Source: an uncultured Lachnospiraceae bacterium (GTDB taxonomy: Bacteria; Bacillota; Clostridia; Lachnospirales; Lachnospiraceae). From it: a stretch of 59,611 nt of DNA. A program made the translations under genes and the position numbers. Shown here piece by piece: positions 9,242 through 18,059 of the stretch (the first letter of the stretch is position 1; each line of letters begins with the position of its first letter). The notes beneath the pieces were generated by a model. The model did no database searches. It was not told the origin of the DNA and saw nothing but the letters and a program-made list of their open reading frames with translations. Location of the stretch: NCBI GenBank assembly GCA_944380315.1, contig CALWHG010000071.1, positions 1-59,611 of the forward strand. The letters are read 5' to 3'.

Positions 9242-10834
9242 ATGGATAATATATTAACTATTCAGGAGCTGATCTCATTCTTTGAAAGCAAGAACATAGA
9301 GACATTTAGCTCTGCAGAGAGTGGGCGCAGGATCCGAGCAATTGTTCCAGCTACGTTTGAAGTAGTAGATCCTGATCCCAATGATGGGCTTATGAGAGTC
9401 AAAATCAAGGTCTGTCATACAGGTAAAAATAGAAACAATAGTTTTATATCAAGAGAATCTGCCGAGGCTGCTATGCCGTCTTTTAAGAATCGGCCTATTC
9501 TGGCTTATATTCATCAGCTTGATGATGGAGAGTGGGACTTCGAGTCACACAATCAGTCGATCGAGAGAGATGAAGACGGAGACGCAATAGTTGTTTACCA
9601 AGAGCAGCAAATCGGTAATATCACAGAAGCAGAACCTTTCTTTGAGTATGATAAGGAATATGACAAAGAATATGTATGCGCATACGGAGTTATTCCGGAG
9701 GCATACAGTCGTGCCGCGGACATCATACGTCGGAAAGGTGGTACCAAGAATAGTGCTGAGATATGCATAGATGAACTTAAATATGATCGTGCAGAAAAAT
9801 GCTTGCGTATCGAAAAATGGGTCCTTTATGGGACTACTCTTCTTGGGGCACACGAAGACGGAACGTTGGTTCAAGAAGGCATGGAAGGGTCTCGTGCTGA
9901 TATTGTAGATTTTTCTGAAATGGTAAATAATGTTGAACAGAAAGGAGATGAAAGTTCGGTGAATAAGTTTGAAGAACTGCTCCAGAAGTATAACAAGAGC
10001 GTCGAAGACGTGACTTTCGAGCATGAGGGGCTGACAGATGAAGAGCTTGAGGCGAAGTTTGCCGAGACCTTTGACGGAACGGATGATTCTCCCGTTGAAG
10101 CAGATAATATTCCGGAAGATGGATCCGTAGAAGAAGAACATATAGATGATAATAGTGCTCCGGAAACTAATGAAGACACCGGAGACGGCTCACCAGATGA
10201 GGGTACTGACGCCGTAGAAGAACCTGCGACTGCTACATATTCTGGCATTAATGTTGCTTTTGCGCTTACTCTCGGTGAATTAGAAGGCAGAGTAAACCGA
10301 AGTATCAAGGAGACCTACGAGACCGATGAAAACTATATTTGGGCAGATGTATTTGTAGATTCCACTGCAATCATGCATGAGTATGGTCAGGGCAATGTTC
10401 GCCATTATAAACAGGGTTATGCTGTTAATGAAGATGGTGATGTTACTCTTATCGGCGAGCGTACGGAGGTGTTCCCTGAGTGGCTCACACAGCAGGAGAA
10501 AGATGATCTTACTGCTCTTCGGGCAAGTTATCAGAATGTCGTCAAAGAGCTTGACATCTATAAAAAGAATGAGCTCTGGGCTTCTGGCGAGTATTCAAGT
10601 ATAGAGACTACCGAGGAATTCTCGGCACTTAAAGCTCAGAGCGACGGAATGTCATTTGAAGAAGTAAGTTCCAAACTTGAAAGTATGCTGCTCGATAAAA
10701 CGAAACAAGCCAATATGACTTTTGCGGCGCAAAAATCCGGACAGGTCAGAAAAGTCGGGCTCATAAAGAGTCCCACTACTACCCGCAAGAGTAGATACGG
10801 AAATCTGTTTAAACATAGAGATATCGACACATAA
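9242..10834 (+). CDS. Prohead protease-scaffold polyprotein
   Basis: 530 aa. Residues about 30-230 form a head-maturation-protease-like domain (VKIKVCHTGKNRNNSFISRE ... FKNRPILAYIHQ), recognised by resemblance to proteins upstream of capsid genes in Clostridia phages. From about residue 240 the protein becomes acidic and helical (KFEELLQKYNKSVEDV), followed by an Asp/Glu/Pro/Thr-rich linker (about 275-330) and a scaffold-like C-terminus. It probably directs capsid assembly and then cleaves itself and other head proteins. Catalytic residues could not be assigned with confidence. An in-frame internal start is annotated separately. Confidence 0.65.
   Translation: MDNILTIQELISFFESKNIETFSSAESGRRIRAIVPATFEVVDPDPNDGLMRVKIKVCHTGKNRNNSFISRESAEAAMPSFKNRPILAYIHQLDDGEWDFESHNQSIERDEDGDAIVVYQEQQIGNITEAEPFFEYDKEYDKEYVCAYGVIPEAYSRAADIIRRKGGTKNSAEICIDELKYDRAEKCLRIEKWVLYGTTLLGAHEDGTLVQEGMEGSRADIVDFSEMVNNVEQKGDESSVNKFEELLQKYNKSVEDVTFEHEGLTDEELEAKFAETFDGTDDSPVEADNIPEDGSVEEEHIDDNSAPETNEDTGDGSPDEGTDAVEEPATATYSGINVAFALTLGELEGRVNRSIKETYETDENYIWADVFVDSTAIMHEYGQGNVRHYKQGYAVNEDGDVTLIGERTEVFPEWLTQQEKDDLTALRASYQNVVKELDIYKKNELWASGEYSSIETTEEFSALKAQSDGMSFEEVSSKLESMLLDKTKQANMTFAAQKSGQVRKVGLIKSPTTTRKSRYGNLFKHRDIDT
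9959..10834 (+). CDS. Nested in-frame scaffold protein (internal GTG start)
   Basis: The GTG at 9959 is preceded by AAAGGAG (9941-9947, spacing 11) inside the protease gene and in the same frame. It would give a 291-aa protein starting MNKFEELLQKYNKSVEDV, beginning just where the scaffold-like half starts. Nested scaffolds of this kind are established in lambda (C/Nu3) and relatives. That this internal site is used here is inferred from the ribosome site and the domain boundary. Confidence 0.55.
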   Translation: MNKFEELLQKYNKSVEDVTFEHEGLTDEELEAKFAETFDGTDDSPVEADNIPEDGSVEEEHIDDNSAPETNEDTGDGSPDEGTDAVEEPATATYSGINVAFALTLGELEGRVNRSIKETYETDENYIWADVFVDSTAIMHEYGQGNVRHYKQGYAVNEDGDVTLIGERTEVFPEWLTQQEKDDLTALRASYQNVVKELDIYKKNELWASGEYSSIETTEEFSALKAQSDGMSFEEVSSKLESMLLDKTKQANMTFAAQKSGQVRKVGLIKSPTTTRKSRYGNLFKHRDIDT

Positions 10835-10857
10835 GTCGATAAATATATGAAGTAAGC

Positions 10858-10887
10858 AACGGCTCATTGATAGCCGTTATTTTTTTA
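10858..10887 (+). terminator. Rho-independent terminator
   Basis: AACGGCT (10858-10864) / AGCCGTT (10872-10878) stem with loop CATTGAT, followed by ATTTTTTT. It ends the protease-scaffold transcript before the decoration and capsid genes. Confidence 0.8.
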
Positions 10888-10910
10888 TTCAAATTTTGAA
10901 AGGAGAAACT

Positions 10911-11381
10911 ATGGCAATCAAATATACGCCTGAAAAGCATGCCGTTGCGAGAGCCTCTAAGCTTCTTGCCCAGAATGGCGGAAAGCACATATTCAACGTA
11001 GAGCTGACCAATGCATGCGACAACGGCAACCTTGTTGCTCTTGGTGACTGGAAGAGTCTGGATCTTTACGCAGAGGGCACTGTTACTACTTTCGCTGGCG
11101 TTATCCGCGAGCAGGCCGCAAATGGCAACTGGTATGTAGAGGTTACTACTCCCGGTGATGCACTTCTTGTGGCACAGGTTCCCAGTGATCCACTGTATGA
11201 CGGTTACAGAGTAAATGACAGCGCAGTCTATAACGAAGCTGGTGACAGAGTAAGAGCTTACGAACTTGCTGCACATGACATCTTCGAGGTATCGGCTGAG
11301 GCGTTTACCGGAACACCGACTGCTGGTGCGACCGTTAGTTGCGAGAACAAGAAACTTAAGGTCGCCGATGAAGAGGGTTGA
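10911..11381 (+). CDS. Putative capsid decoration protein
   Basis: 156 aa from ATG 10911 (AAAGGAG upstream). It is small, beta-rich and highly expressed by codon look, lying between scaffold and major capsid, the usual place for a decoration (gpD-like) protein. The sequence (VELTNACDNGNLVALGDW, then beta strands ending VSCENKKLKVADEEG) resembles capsid-stabilising proteins of Clostridia siphophages. The assignment is mostly positional. The capsid start follows 19 bases after its stop. Confidence 0.5.
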   Translation: MAIKYTPEKHAVARASKLLAQNGGKHIFNVELTNACDNGNLVALGDWKSLDLYAEGTVTTFAGVIREQAANGNWYVEVTTPGDALLVAQVPSDPLYDGYRVNDSAVYNEAGDRVRAYELAAHDIFEVSAEAFTGTPTAGATVSCENKKLKVADEEG

Positions 11382-11400
11382 ACTCAGAGAGGAGGTAAAA

Positions 11401-12498
11401 ATGGCAAAGAAATTATCTGAGCATCTGATGGAAGTATTCTCTGAGCAGGGCTCTTATGAGGCGTTCAGGAATCTTTCTCGTGACATAGTAAATAATATAG
11501 AACTTTTTGATGAGACGGGATCTCGCATTTCAAAGTCTGACGCAAACGAAGTACTCCGTGCTACATCTTTAAAGATACTTGGTCTCGTACCCGGTTTTAC
11601 TAAGAGAGAACTTAGACGTGGTCTTAAGAATCATGGAGAAGAATTCTTCGAGATGATTGAGGATGAAATTGATCTTCGCGTCGAAGCTGGTCTGTTGGCA
11701 AGCGAGTTTTTCAATGAGTATGTGGATAACAGGAACGTTGCAAGAGGCGACGGCATTCAGTTCAACGTTGAGGATGATACTATCCTTGTTGTAGAGAAGG
11801 TATCTGGTGATCATCATGACCTTATCATGCAGAGACTTGGTCAGGGTGAGTATTACACCATTCAGACTTCTGCTTATGCGATAAAGGTCGGCGACGACAT
11901 TGAGAAGTTCCTTATGGGTTATGCTGATTGGAACCGTCTCATAGATGCATGCGCTGCTGCTTTCCTTCGTGAAGTACAGACTTCTATCTATGGTGCATTT
12001 GTTGGTGCCACTGCCGAGCTTCCTTCCGTATTCAAAGGAACCGGTGCACTGAGCACTACCACTAAGACTCAGTTCGACGAGGTGATTGAGAACGTATCTA
12101 CCGCTAATGGTAATGTTCCCGTAATAATCCTTGGTACTCAGGCCGCTCTTAGAAAAATAAATGCTCTGGCAGACGTGGACTGGATCTCTGCTTCTCAGAA
12201 GGAAGAGGTTGCCGCAATGGGCAGACTTGGTTCTTATGAGGGCGTGGCTCTCATAGAGATCCCTCAGCGTTTCAAGAGCAAGACTGACTTCACTAAGCTT
12301 ATCGACAATAACCAGCTGTTTATCATGCCTAATACTACTGACAGATTCATCAAGTTCGTAGATGAAGGCGAGACCGAAGTTCTCGAATATACCGATAAGG
12401 GCGATTATATGGATGATTCCAGGTCCTATGAGGTTCAGAGGAGAATGGGTGTAGGTATTCAGCTTGGCCGTTATTTCGGTAACTGGCAGTTTACCTGA
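11401..12498 (+). CDS. Major capsid protein
   Basis: 365 aa from ATG 11401, chosen for the strong GAGAGGAGGT upstream. It has the features of an HK97-fold capsid protein: helical N-terminus, a long beta-rich core (YYTIQTSAYAIKVGDDIEKF), an A-domain-like segment (VPVIILGTQAALRKINALAD) and a C-terminus typical of capsids (RSYEVQRRMGVGIQLGRYFG). It follows protease, scaffold and decoration genes and is followed by a strong terminator, as expected for the most abundant virion protein. Confidence 0.82.
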   Translation: MAKKLSEHLMEVFSEQGSYEAFRNLSRDIVNNIELFDETGSRISKSDANEVLRATSLKILGLVPGFTKRELRRGLKNHGEEFFEMIEDEIDLRVEAGLLASEFFNEYVDNRNVARGDGIQFNVEDDTILVVEKVSGDHHDLIMQRLGQGEYYTIQTSAYAIKVGDDIEKFLMGYADWNRLIDACAAAFLREVQTSIYGAFVGATAELPSVFKGTGALSTTTKTQFDEVIENVSTANGNVPVIILGTQAALRKINALADVDWISASQKEEVAAMGRLGSYEGVALIEIPQRFKSKTDFTKLIDNNQLFIMPNTTDRFIKFVDEGETEVLEYTDKGDYMDDSRSYEVQRRMGVGIQLGRYFGNWQFT

Positions 12499-12518
12499 TC
12501 ATTATAGATAATGTTTAC

Positions 12519-12542
12519 GGGGCGGTTTCCCGCCCCTTTTTA
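12519..12542 (+). terminator. Rho-independent terminator
   Basis: GGGGCGG (12519-12525) pairs with CCGCCCC (12530-12536), followed by TTTTTAT. It lies immediately after the major capsid gene. Confidence 0.88.
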
Positions 12543-12562
12543 TAAAGGATGGAAATTGAAAT

Positions 12563-13192
12563 ATGACTACACAGGAACGACGTTCTACTAAGAAACCTTC
12601 AACGGCAAAAACAAGCTCTGCTGCAAAAGCCGCCGAACTTGAAGCAAAAGAAATCGAAGTTATCGCGACCAAAGATGTTGATGACAAATCTTCCGAGCCA
12701 GAAAAGGCCGCTGAGTCTACTAAGGCCGCGAAGAAGAAAGAGGCCACCGATGGGGTTATCTGTAAGTCTATAACCTCTGGCGGACTGTATATGGAGGGCA
12801 TCAAGTCTCATATTGCTTACGAATGGTATGATATTGGAGCTGAAGCAGAGGTCGAGTATCAGGACATTGTCGCTGCCATCAGGAGTCGTTCTCCGTACGT
12901 ATTCAAGCCTCGTTTCGTTATTGAGGACGAGGATGTAATAGCGGAGTTTCCTGCTCTTAAAGAAGTGTACGCAAGTATGTACTCCATGAAGGAGCTCACA
13001 GACATCTTCGATCTTACTCCTAATGGTATGGTTCAGACGATAGAAACGCTGCCGGTAGGTGGTCAAGATGCTGTAAAAGACTTGGCTGCTAAGATGGTGG
13101 CGGACGGACGGCTGGACAGCGTTGCGAAGATAAAGGCTTTGGATAAGTATTTTGGCACTAATATGATGTTTCTGACCGAAGGTTCGATCTAA
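12563..13192 (+). CDS. Putative head-tail connector-region protein
   Basis: 209 aa. The first ~60 residues are Lys/Ala/Ser/Glu-rich and likely disordered (KKPSTAKTSSAAKAAELEAK). A compact domain (ICKSITSGGLYMEGIKSH) and a helical C-terminus with helix-hairpin-like segments (LTDIFDLTPNGMVQTIETL) follow. It is the first gene after the capsid, where adaptor proteins usually lie, but I do not recognise the family. Confidence 0.45.
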   Translation: MTTQERRSTKKPSTAKTSSAAKAAELEAKEIEVIATKDVDDKSSEPEKAAESTKAAKKKEATDGVICKSITSGGLYMEGIKSHIAYEWYDIGAEAEVEYQDIVAAIRSRSPYVFKPRFVIEDEDVIAEFPALKEVYASMYSMKELTDIFDLTPNGMVQTIETLPVGGQDAVKDLAAKMVADGRLDSVAKIKALDKYFGTNMMFLTEGSI

Positions 13193-13208
13193 ACCCAAGG
13201 AGGTATAA

Positions 13209-13667
13209 ATGGCCTCTTTAAGTTACAATGAAATATTTTCAAGTTTTTACCAAAAGGTAGAAGCGTTTGACCTTATCGGTCTTAGTGATCAACAGGCGAC
13301 TGCATTTCTTGTGGGATGGCTACGGGCAGCGGCCAATAAACCGTTTGTAACAGCTTTGTTTACCGATCTCACATTGGATGACGAGATTATGGTTTTAGAT
13401 TTCGTTCTCAAATACCAACAGGGAGATAACATGGATCTTAGTTTTGTCAGAGAGGTTTTGCCTCTTGGTGTTACCATAGAATGGCTTGAGCCCAAGGTCA
13501 ATAGTCTTCTTAACATCTCACAGGTATTTGGATCCAGCGAAGAAAAGTTCTATGCACAGTCGACGCATTTGGCGCAGCTCAAAGAACTTTCTCAGACGCT
13601 TAAGCAGGAGCAGAGACAAATGATTGCGGATCGAGGGTATTTTAATAATACATATTTAAACAGTTAG
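13209..13667 (+). CDS. Hypothetical head-tail region protein
   Basis: 152 aa, ATG with AAGGAGG upstream. Mostly helical (MASLSYNEIFSSFYQKVEAF; QLKELSQTLKQEQRQMIAD). It is part of the tightly packed series of small genes between capsid and tail tube, so it is probably a head-tail joining component; family not recognised. Confidence 0.45.
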   Translation: MASLSYNEIFSSFYQKVEAFDLIGLSDQQATAFLVGWLRAAANKPFVTALFTDLTLDDEIMVLDFVLKYQQGDNMDLSFVREVLPLGVTIEWLEPKVNSLLNISQVFGSSEEKFYAQSTHLAQLKELSQTLKQEQRQMIADRGYFNNTYLNS

Positions 13668-13679
13668 GAATAAAAATAG

Positions 13680-14054
13680 ATGGAAATAAAATACGGAGAA
13701 GTAGACAACGAACAGTTCGAGGCATACAAAAAGAAGATGCACAGTATGGTGCACTGGCTTCTGTTGTATAAAGATCCGGCTCAGGGAGATAGATTTGCCA
13801 ATGCCGATTTCAATACGACTATAGATTCGACGATGAGAAAGATGGTCGGCCTTAATGCACTTATCGGTCCATCATCTGCTATGGCAGATGTATTGGTTTG
13901 CCTCGAAGGAGCAAAGATCACTGCAGAGAAAGAACCATTCGACTGGCGAATATACAAGAAACTCGTGTTGGATGCTCATAATGCTATAGATAAAATAGAG
14001 TTCTCTGCAACCGGAAGACCTTGTGAGGAGGTTTCGGAGGATGTTGAATCTTAA
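13680..14054 (+). CDS. Hypothetical head-tail region protein
   Basis: 124 aa, helical, rich in Lys and Met (MKIKYGEV-like start, HSMVHWLLLYKDPAQGDRF). The ribosome site is weak (GGAATAAAAAT), but the frame is open and codon use fits. It overlaps the next gene by 14 bases, suggesting coupled translation. Function unknown. Confidence 0.45.
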   Translation: MEIKYGEVDNEQFEAYKKKMHSMVHWLLLYKDPAQGDRFANADFNTTIDSTMRKMVGLNALIGPSSAMADVLVCLEGAKITAEKEPFDWRIYKKLVLDAHNAIDKIEFSATGRPCEEVSEDVES

Positions 14055-15252
14055 TGGCTATAAAGAATATCTATCCGCCCATGGTGCGAATCTTGCAGAA
14101 ATAAGGCGGAATCGATCATATGATCATGTTAACGCTACTTTCCGCGGAGATCCTGCTTATAAAAGGGTATATGTGCTCACTAAAGACGGATGGAGATTTG
14201 AAGATGCCAAATATCAAAGACATTCTACCGAAAGTATAAGCAAAGATGCCGTGGACTATTATCTTCAATTTAGGCCCGGCGTCCGATATCCTGCGGGAAC
14301 CTATGTGATAGTTCCGGATGAACGGTCGCCGGAAATAAATCTGAGTAAAACCGAGCTCATAGACCCGTTTCGACAGCCAGTTCAAGAACGGACACAGTGG
14401 TGGATGATAGTCTCTCGTACCGAATCCAATATGTTCATAAGACACAGCATACTTAAATGTGACTGGAACTTTAAGTGGATATACGGCGGTAAGATACAGG
14501 AATGCATGGGTTGCTTGCGCAGTATGAGTAGCTACTCTTCTGGTATTTCTGAAACAGACATAGGAACGTATGTAGATAATCTGGCCGCGGGGTGGCTGCC
14601 TGACACGCATTATCTGTATGGAGAAGAACTGTCTATTCTTGGACTCTCGGACACTCGGACCATCAACTATATGACAAGATTTATTATCTCTCATAATGAA
14701 TTGGATCCTCGGGTATTTCAGGTGACCAAAATAAGAGACGTTAGTCCGGCGGGAGTTATAAAGTTCTCTCTGGACCAGTCAGAGTTTGACTCAAAAAGGG
14801 ATAATGCCGAGCTTATGGTGTGTAACTATTACGCCAATGACGGCGAGACCGTTGTCGGCGGCACCGAGGATAAGTGGTCGGATGATGTTACGAATAGTCG
14901 TATATATCAGATGATCATAAACGAAAACGGGGAACTGGTTCCGTATGAGGGAGACAATATTCTTCCGTTGACTATAGGAGAATCTTCTTATTATATGGTC
15001 AAGTTTTCAGGTCTCGATGTTACACCGATATGGCGGATCGTTCTTTTAGAGACCGATGAATCTCTCACTGATGAGGAGACAAAGTATTATCGCGGCCTTA
15101 TCAAGATAACGACTATGGATGACGGCATTGTCTCGGTAAAACCCGGAAAAGTCAATAGTCTGGCCGGCAAACGATTTGCTCTGGAAGTTACGGATAACAA
15201 AGGCGAATACTACTCTTCTATTGAGACGGAGGTACAGAGACGTGAAGCGTGA
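14041..15252 (+). CDS. Hypothetical virion connector protein
   Basis: 403 aa from ATG 14041 (GAGGAGG 9 bases upstream lies inside the preceding gene). The protein is beta-rich and aromatic (QWWMIVSRTESNMFIRHSIL, DWNFKWIYGGKIQECMGC) and contains an Ig-like C-terminal stretch (GKRFALEVTDNKGEYYSSIE). Its position between capsid and tail-tube genes suggests a neck or head-closure component. I do not recognise the family and give no more specific role. Confidence 0.45.
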   Translation: MLNLNGYKEYLSAHGANLAEIRRNRSYDHVNATFRGDPAYKRVYVLTKDGWRFEDAKYQRHSTESISKDAVDYYLQFRPGVRYPAGTYVIVPDERSPEINLSKTELIDPFRQPVQERTQWWMIVSRTESNMFIRHSILKCDWNFKWIYGGKIQECMGCLRSMSSYSSGISETDIGTYVDNLAAGWLPDTHYLYGEELSILGLSDTRTINYMTRFIISHNELDPRVFQVTKIRDVSPAGVIKFSLDQSEFDSKRDNAELMVCNYYANDGETVVGGTEDKWSDDVTNSRIYQMIINENGELVPYEGDNILPLTIGESSYYMVKFSGLDVTPIWRIVLLETDESLTDEETKYYRGLIKITTMDDGIVSVKPGKVNSLAGKRFALEVTDNKGEYYSSIETEVQRREA

Positions 15253-15859
15253 TCTTGCGGAGTTCAGAGATTTTGAGATAGGCAAGAATAAGGATTCTTT
15301 CGATATTATATACAAGAAAAAAAAGATCGAGGAAGTGCTTAAATCCGATCCGGACGTTCTTGAGATATTGGGGCGTAAAGACCCTCGTCCACTCAATGAA
15401 TATAAAGACGCGGATCATCCGACCGAGGACGAGTTAGCTCTTCGAGAGGAAATACTTGCCTACAATGCCTCGATCGAACATAAACAGATATTACAATATC
15501 TACACCTCGATGGGATACAGGATGAGGTGTTGAACTTTATCATGTTTGACATTGCTGATTCATCGGTATCCACGATGAGCAATGTGGTTAAAAATCAGGT
15601 GGTCACGGTCATGTGTTTAGTTCACCAAGGAGACATGGAGACCGAATACGGCATATTACGGACGGATCTTTTAAGTTATCTGGTAAAGGATTTGTTTTGT
15701 TGGTCTAATGTCCTGGGGATGCAGATGAAGCTTGTGAGTGATGAGCCATCTATAATTGATCGTAAGTATCACTGTCGTACTCTCCGTTTCAAGATAGAGG
15801 CACCGAATAGCGTGCCTAAGGGAGGCGGTAACAAATATGATAAGTTCCTCAAGGTTTGA
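15242..15859 (+). CDS. Hypothetical head-tail region protein
   Basis: 205 aa from GTG 15242, chosen because GGAGG lies about 9 bases upstream and the gene then overlaps its neighbour by only 11 bases. Basic, mostly helical N-terminus (KRDLAEFRDFEIGKNKDSFD), then a mixed alpha/beta region with hydrophobic helices (LRTDLLSYLVKDLFCWSN). Candidate tail-terminator or completion protein by position only. Confidence 0.42.
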   Translation: MKRDLAEFRDFEIGKNKDSFDIIYKKKKIEEVLKSDPDVLEILGRKDPRPLNEYKDADHPTEDELALREEILAYNASIEHKQILQYLHLDGIQDEVLNFIMFDIADSSVSTMSNVVKNQVVTVMCLVHQGDMETEYGILRTDLLSYLVKDLFCWSNVLGMQMKLVSDEPSIIDRKYHCRTLRFKIEAPNSVPKGGGNKYDKFLKV

Positions 15860-16625
15860 TTTCGATCTTCTTCGGCTCTACTTTATGCGGCCGTATACAT
15901 TGCGGTGTAGCATTACCATAAAACAGCCCACTGTTGGCGATATAGTTGACTATGGCGAGACAGCATTTTACTCAATGTTGAGTGTATTCACCAGCAATCC
16001 AACGAGCTACCGATTGCAGCTATGGAATGAAGGGATAGACTGGAATAAAATCAAAGATTTTGAACTCTTTGCAACGCTGAGCAAGGCGCTGTCTCCTCAA
16101 AGTACTGATCTTCTTTTCGGAGACACTGTGGATTTTACTAAATTCGAGATAGTTCCCGTAGAGAGTAATGGCAGTGGCGACGACCCGGAAAGTGTCAATT
16201 TCGTTTTGAGGGATCCGGCGCGCGGGTTGACGATAGACGAGTATGGGTATTTTGAATTAGCGGACTATTTGCGGACCATGTTTAATATCTGGCCGAAGAT
16301 AGAGAAGGCCAGCCGGAAATCCACTAAACAGTCAATTATAGAAGAAGAAAGAATCGACCTTGCTTATAGAAAGAAACAGGGCATCAAACAACAATCCGTT
16401 CTCTTGCCACTTATCTCTGCGTGTCTTAATCATCCAGGATTTAAGTATAATGCAAAGGAACTTGAGGCGGTTGGAATATATCAATTCATGGATTCTGTGC
16501 GACGCATCTCGGCTTACGAGAGTACGGTGGCACTGCTCCATGGCCAATATAGCGGGTTCGCGGACCTGTCAAAGATTGAGCGTTCTAAGTTCGATCTTAT
16601 GCGGGATCTGACCGTTAATAAGTAA
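15837..16625 (+). CDS. Hypothetical head-tail region protein
   Basis: 262 aa, ATG 15837 overlapping the preceding gene by 23 bases (GGGAGGCGG upstream). The N-terminus is beta-rich, the middle carries acidic turns and the C-terminal ~110 residues are helical (ASRKSTKQSIIEEERIDLAY; LLPLISACLNHPGFKYNAKE). It is the last gene before the tail-tube protein and ends at a terminator. Family not recognised; probably a tail-completion or connector component. Confidence 0.42.
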   Translation: MISSSRFDFDLLRLYFMRPYTLRCSITIKQPTVGDIVDYGETAFYSMLSVFTSNPTSYRLQLWNEGIDWNKIKDFELFATLSKALSPQSTDLLFGDTVDFTKFEIVPVESNGSGDDPESVNFVLRDPARGLTIDEYGYFELADYLRTMFNIWPKIEKASRKSTKQSIIEEERIDLAYRKKQGIKQQSVLLPLISACLNHPGFKYNAKELEAVGIYQFMDSVRRISAYESTVALLHGQYSGFADLSKIERSKFDLMRDLTVNK

Positions 16626-16629
16626 CACA

Positions 16630-16653
16630 GGCTCCGTGTTGGGGTCTTTTTTT
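16630..16653 (+). terminator. Rho-independent terminator
   Basis: GGCTCC (16630-16635) pairs with GGGGTC (16641-16646) using two G-U pairs, followed by TTTTTTT. It marks the end of the connector gene group. Confidence 0.6.
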
Positions 16654-16679
16654 ATTGTCAAAAATTGGAGGTAATAAAT

Positions 16680-17462
16680 ATGGCTTTCAAGTTAGGAGAC
16701 ATCGTAATAGATAGAATTCAGTTCGGTGTTCTTGAAAACTCTAAGGGCATATTCAGTGTGCTGACTCAGCTCTCCGAGGCTACTATTACTACTTCTGCCG
16801 AGGCCGTTGATGCGGTTGATGCAAGAGGAAACCTTGTTAAGAGGTTCTATAGAGCCAAGACTTGTGAATTCACTGCTACTAACGCAATGAATAACCTGAG
16901 TCTGATAGCTGCTGCCGGTGGCTCTGATCCTGAAATAGCAACTGAGGAAGCAAAGATAGCTATGCCCAAGATCATCGAGGTAGCTAAGGGTGGTACCGCT
17001 ACTCTTACCGACTTCGTGGATGGTACCGTGTATGTATATGGCATGAGTGGTGCCGGAACGCTTGGTGATCCTTATGAGAAAGGTGATGCCGCTACTGTAG
17101 ATAAGTATGCGCTCACCGAGGGTGGCGAGTTTACTCCGCCTACCGCAGAGGGTGTTGACCGCTATCTTGTAAAGTACGTAAGGAACGTAGCAAATGGCGT
17201 CGTTGTTCGTAACATTGCGGATAAGTTCCCTGGCAACTGTCAGATGACTTTGAAGGTTCTTGCTGTAGACCCTTGCGCTCCCGACGAGCTTCGCGCTGGT
17301 TATATCGAGTTCAAGTCTTTCGAGCCTTCGTCTGATATGGAGTTCAGCCTTTCTACTGAGGGTACTCTGAACTTTAGTGGTTCTGCAGCCGTTGACTACT
17401 GCTCACCTATGAAGGAGCTTTATGCTTTCTACTGGGCAGAAGATGACGATGAGGCAGCCTGA
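16680..17462 (+). CDS. Major tail tube protein
   Basis: 260 aa from ATG 16680 (TTGGAGGT upstream). It is beta-rich, with the composition typical of siphovirus tail-tube proteins (Ala/Gly/Thr/Val-rich, low Lys) and strongly biased codons like the capsid gene. The C-terminal half (GNCQMTLKVLAVDPCAPDEL ... DMEFSLSTEGTLNFSGSA) fits a tube-fold beta sandwich. It is the first gene of the tail module, preceding the chaperone-like small genes and the tape measure, which supports the call. Confidence 0.7.
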   Translation: MAFKLGDIVIDRIQFGVLENSKGIFSVLTQLSEATITTSAEAVDAVDARGNLVKRFYRAKTCEFTATNAMNNLSLIAAAGGSDPEIATEEAKIAMPKIIEVAKGGTATLTDFVDGTVYVYGMSGAGTLGDPYEKGDAATVDKYALTEGGEFTPPTAEGVDRYLVKYVRNVANGVVVRNIADKFPGNCQMTLKVLAVDPCAPDELRAGYIEFKSFEPSSDMEFSLSTEGTLNFSGSAAVDYCSPMKELYAFYWAEDDDEAA

Positions 17463-17537
17463 TCTGTCTTGTGAGGAAATAAACTGGAGAGGTCTTCGGA
17501 TCTCTCCTATTAAGTATCACAGAGAGGATTTGGACTA

Positions 17538-18002
17538 ATGCAGAAAAACAACAAAAAATGTATCACGTGTGGCAAGGAGTATAGATATTGCCCGACGTGC
17601 AAAGGGATAGATTATTCTGAGGCTTGGAAGAATATCTACTGTTCCAGAAATTGTCAGGAGATATTCAACATTGCCACGGGATTTGCGAACCACAAGTTGA
17701 CAGCTGATGAGGCAAAAGCAAGACTTGACAAGTGTGATCTTTCTTACAAAGCAAAGATGAAACCTAATCTGATTGCCCGTATGGATGAGATCATCGCAGA
17801 AGCAAATAAAGGTACTCAGGAGGCACCGGAGACTCCTGTGGTTGAAACTACTGAGGAGACGGCCACAGAGCCTGAACCTGCAGAAACTTCCGAACCGGAT
17901 GCTACATCTAACGCATCCATAGATACCTCGTCTGGCGATTATAAAAACTTCTATAAAATAAATCGTCCAGGCAAAACCTATAAGCGACGTGCTGAGAAGT
18001 AA
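17538..18002 (+). CDS. Zinc-ribbon protein in tail region
   Basis: 154 aa. The N-terminus has cysteine pairs C-x2-C (CITCGKEYRYCPTCKG) and a later C-x3-C (YCSRNCQE) within the first ~45 residues, likely a zinc site. The middle is helical, and residues about 95-140 are a Glu/Thr/Pro-rich linker (VETTEETATEPEPAETSEPD). It lies where tail-assembly chaperones usually lie, but the cysteine motifs are not typical of those. Function unknown. Confidence 0.55.
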   Translation: MQKNNKKCITCGKEYRYCPTCKGIDYSEAWKNIYCSRNCQEIFNIATGFANHKLTADEAKARLDKCDLSYKAKMKPNLIARMDEIIAEANKGTQEAPETPVVETTEETATEPEPAETSEPDATSNASIDTSSGDYKNFYKINRPGKTYKRRAEK

Positions 18003-18007
18003 TTTTT

Positions 18008-18041
18008 GGCATGCGGCTAATAAGGTCGTATGCCATTTTTT
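18008..18041 (+). terminator. Rho-independent terminator
   Basis: GGCATGCG (18008-18015) pairs with CGTATGCC (18027-18034), followed by ATTTTTTG. The hairpin covers an ATG at 18030, which argues that the next gene begins at 18060 instead. Confidence 0.75.
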
Positions 18042-18059
18042 GTGATTAAAAGAGGACTT

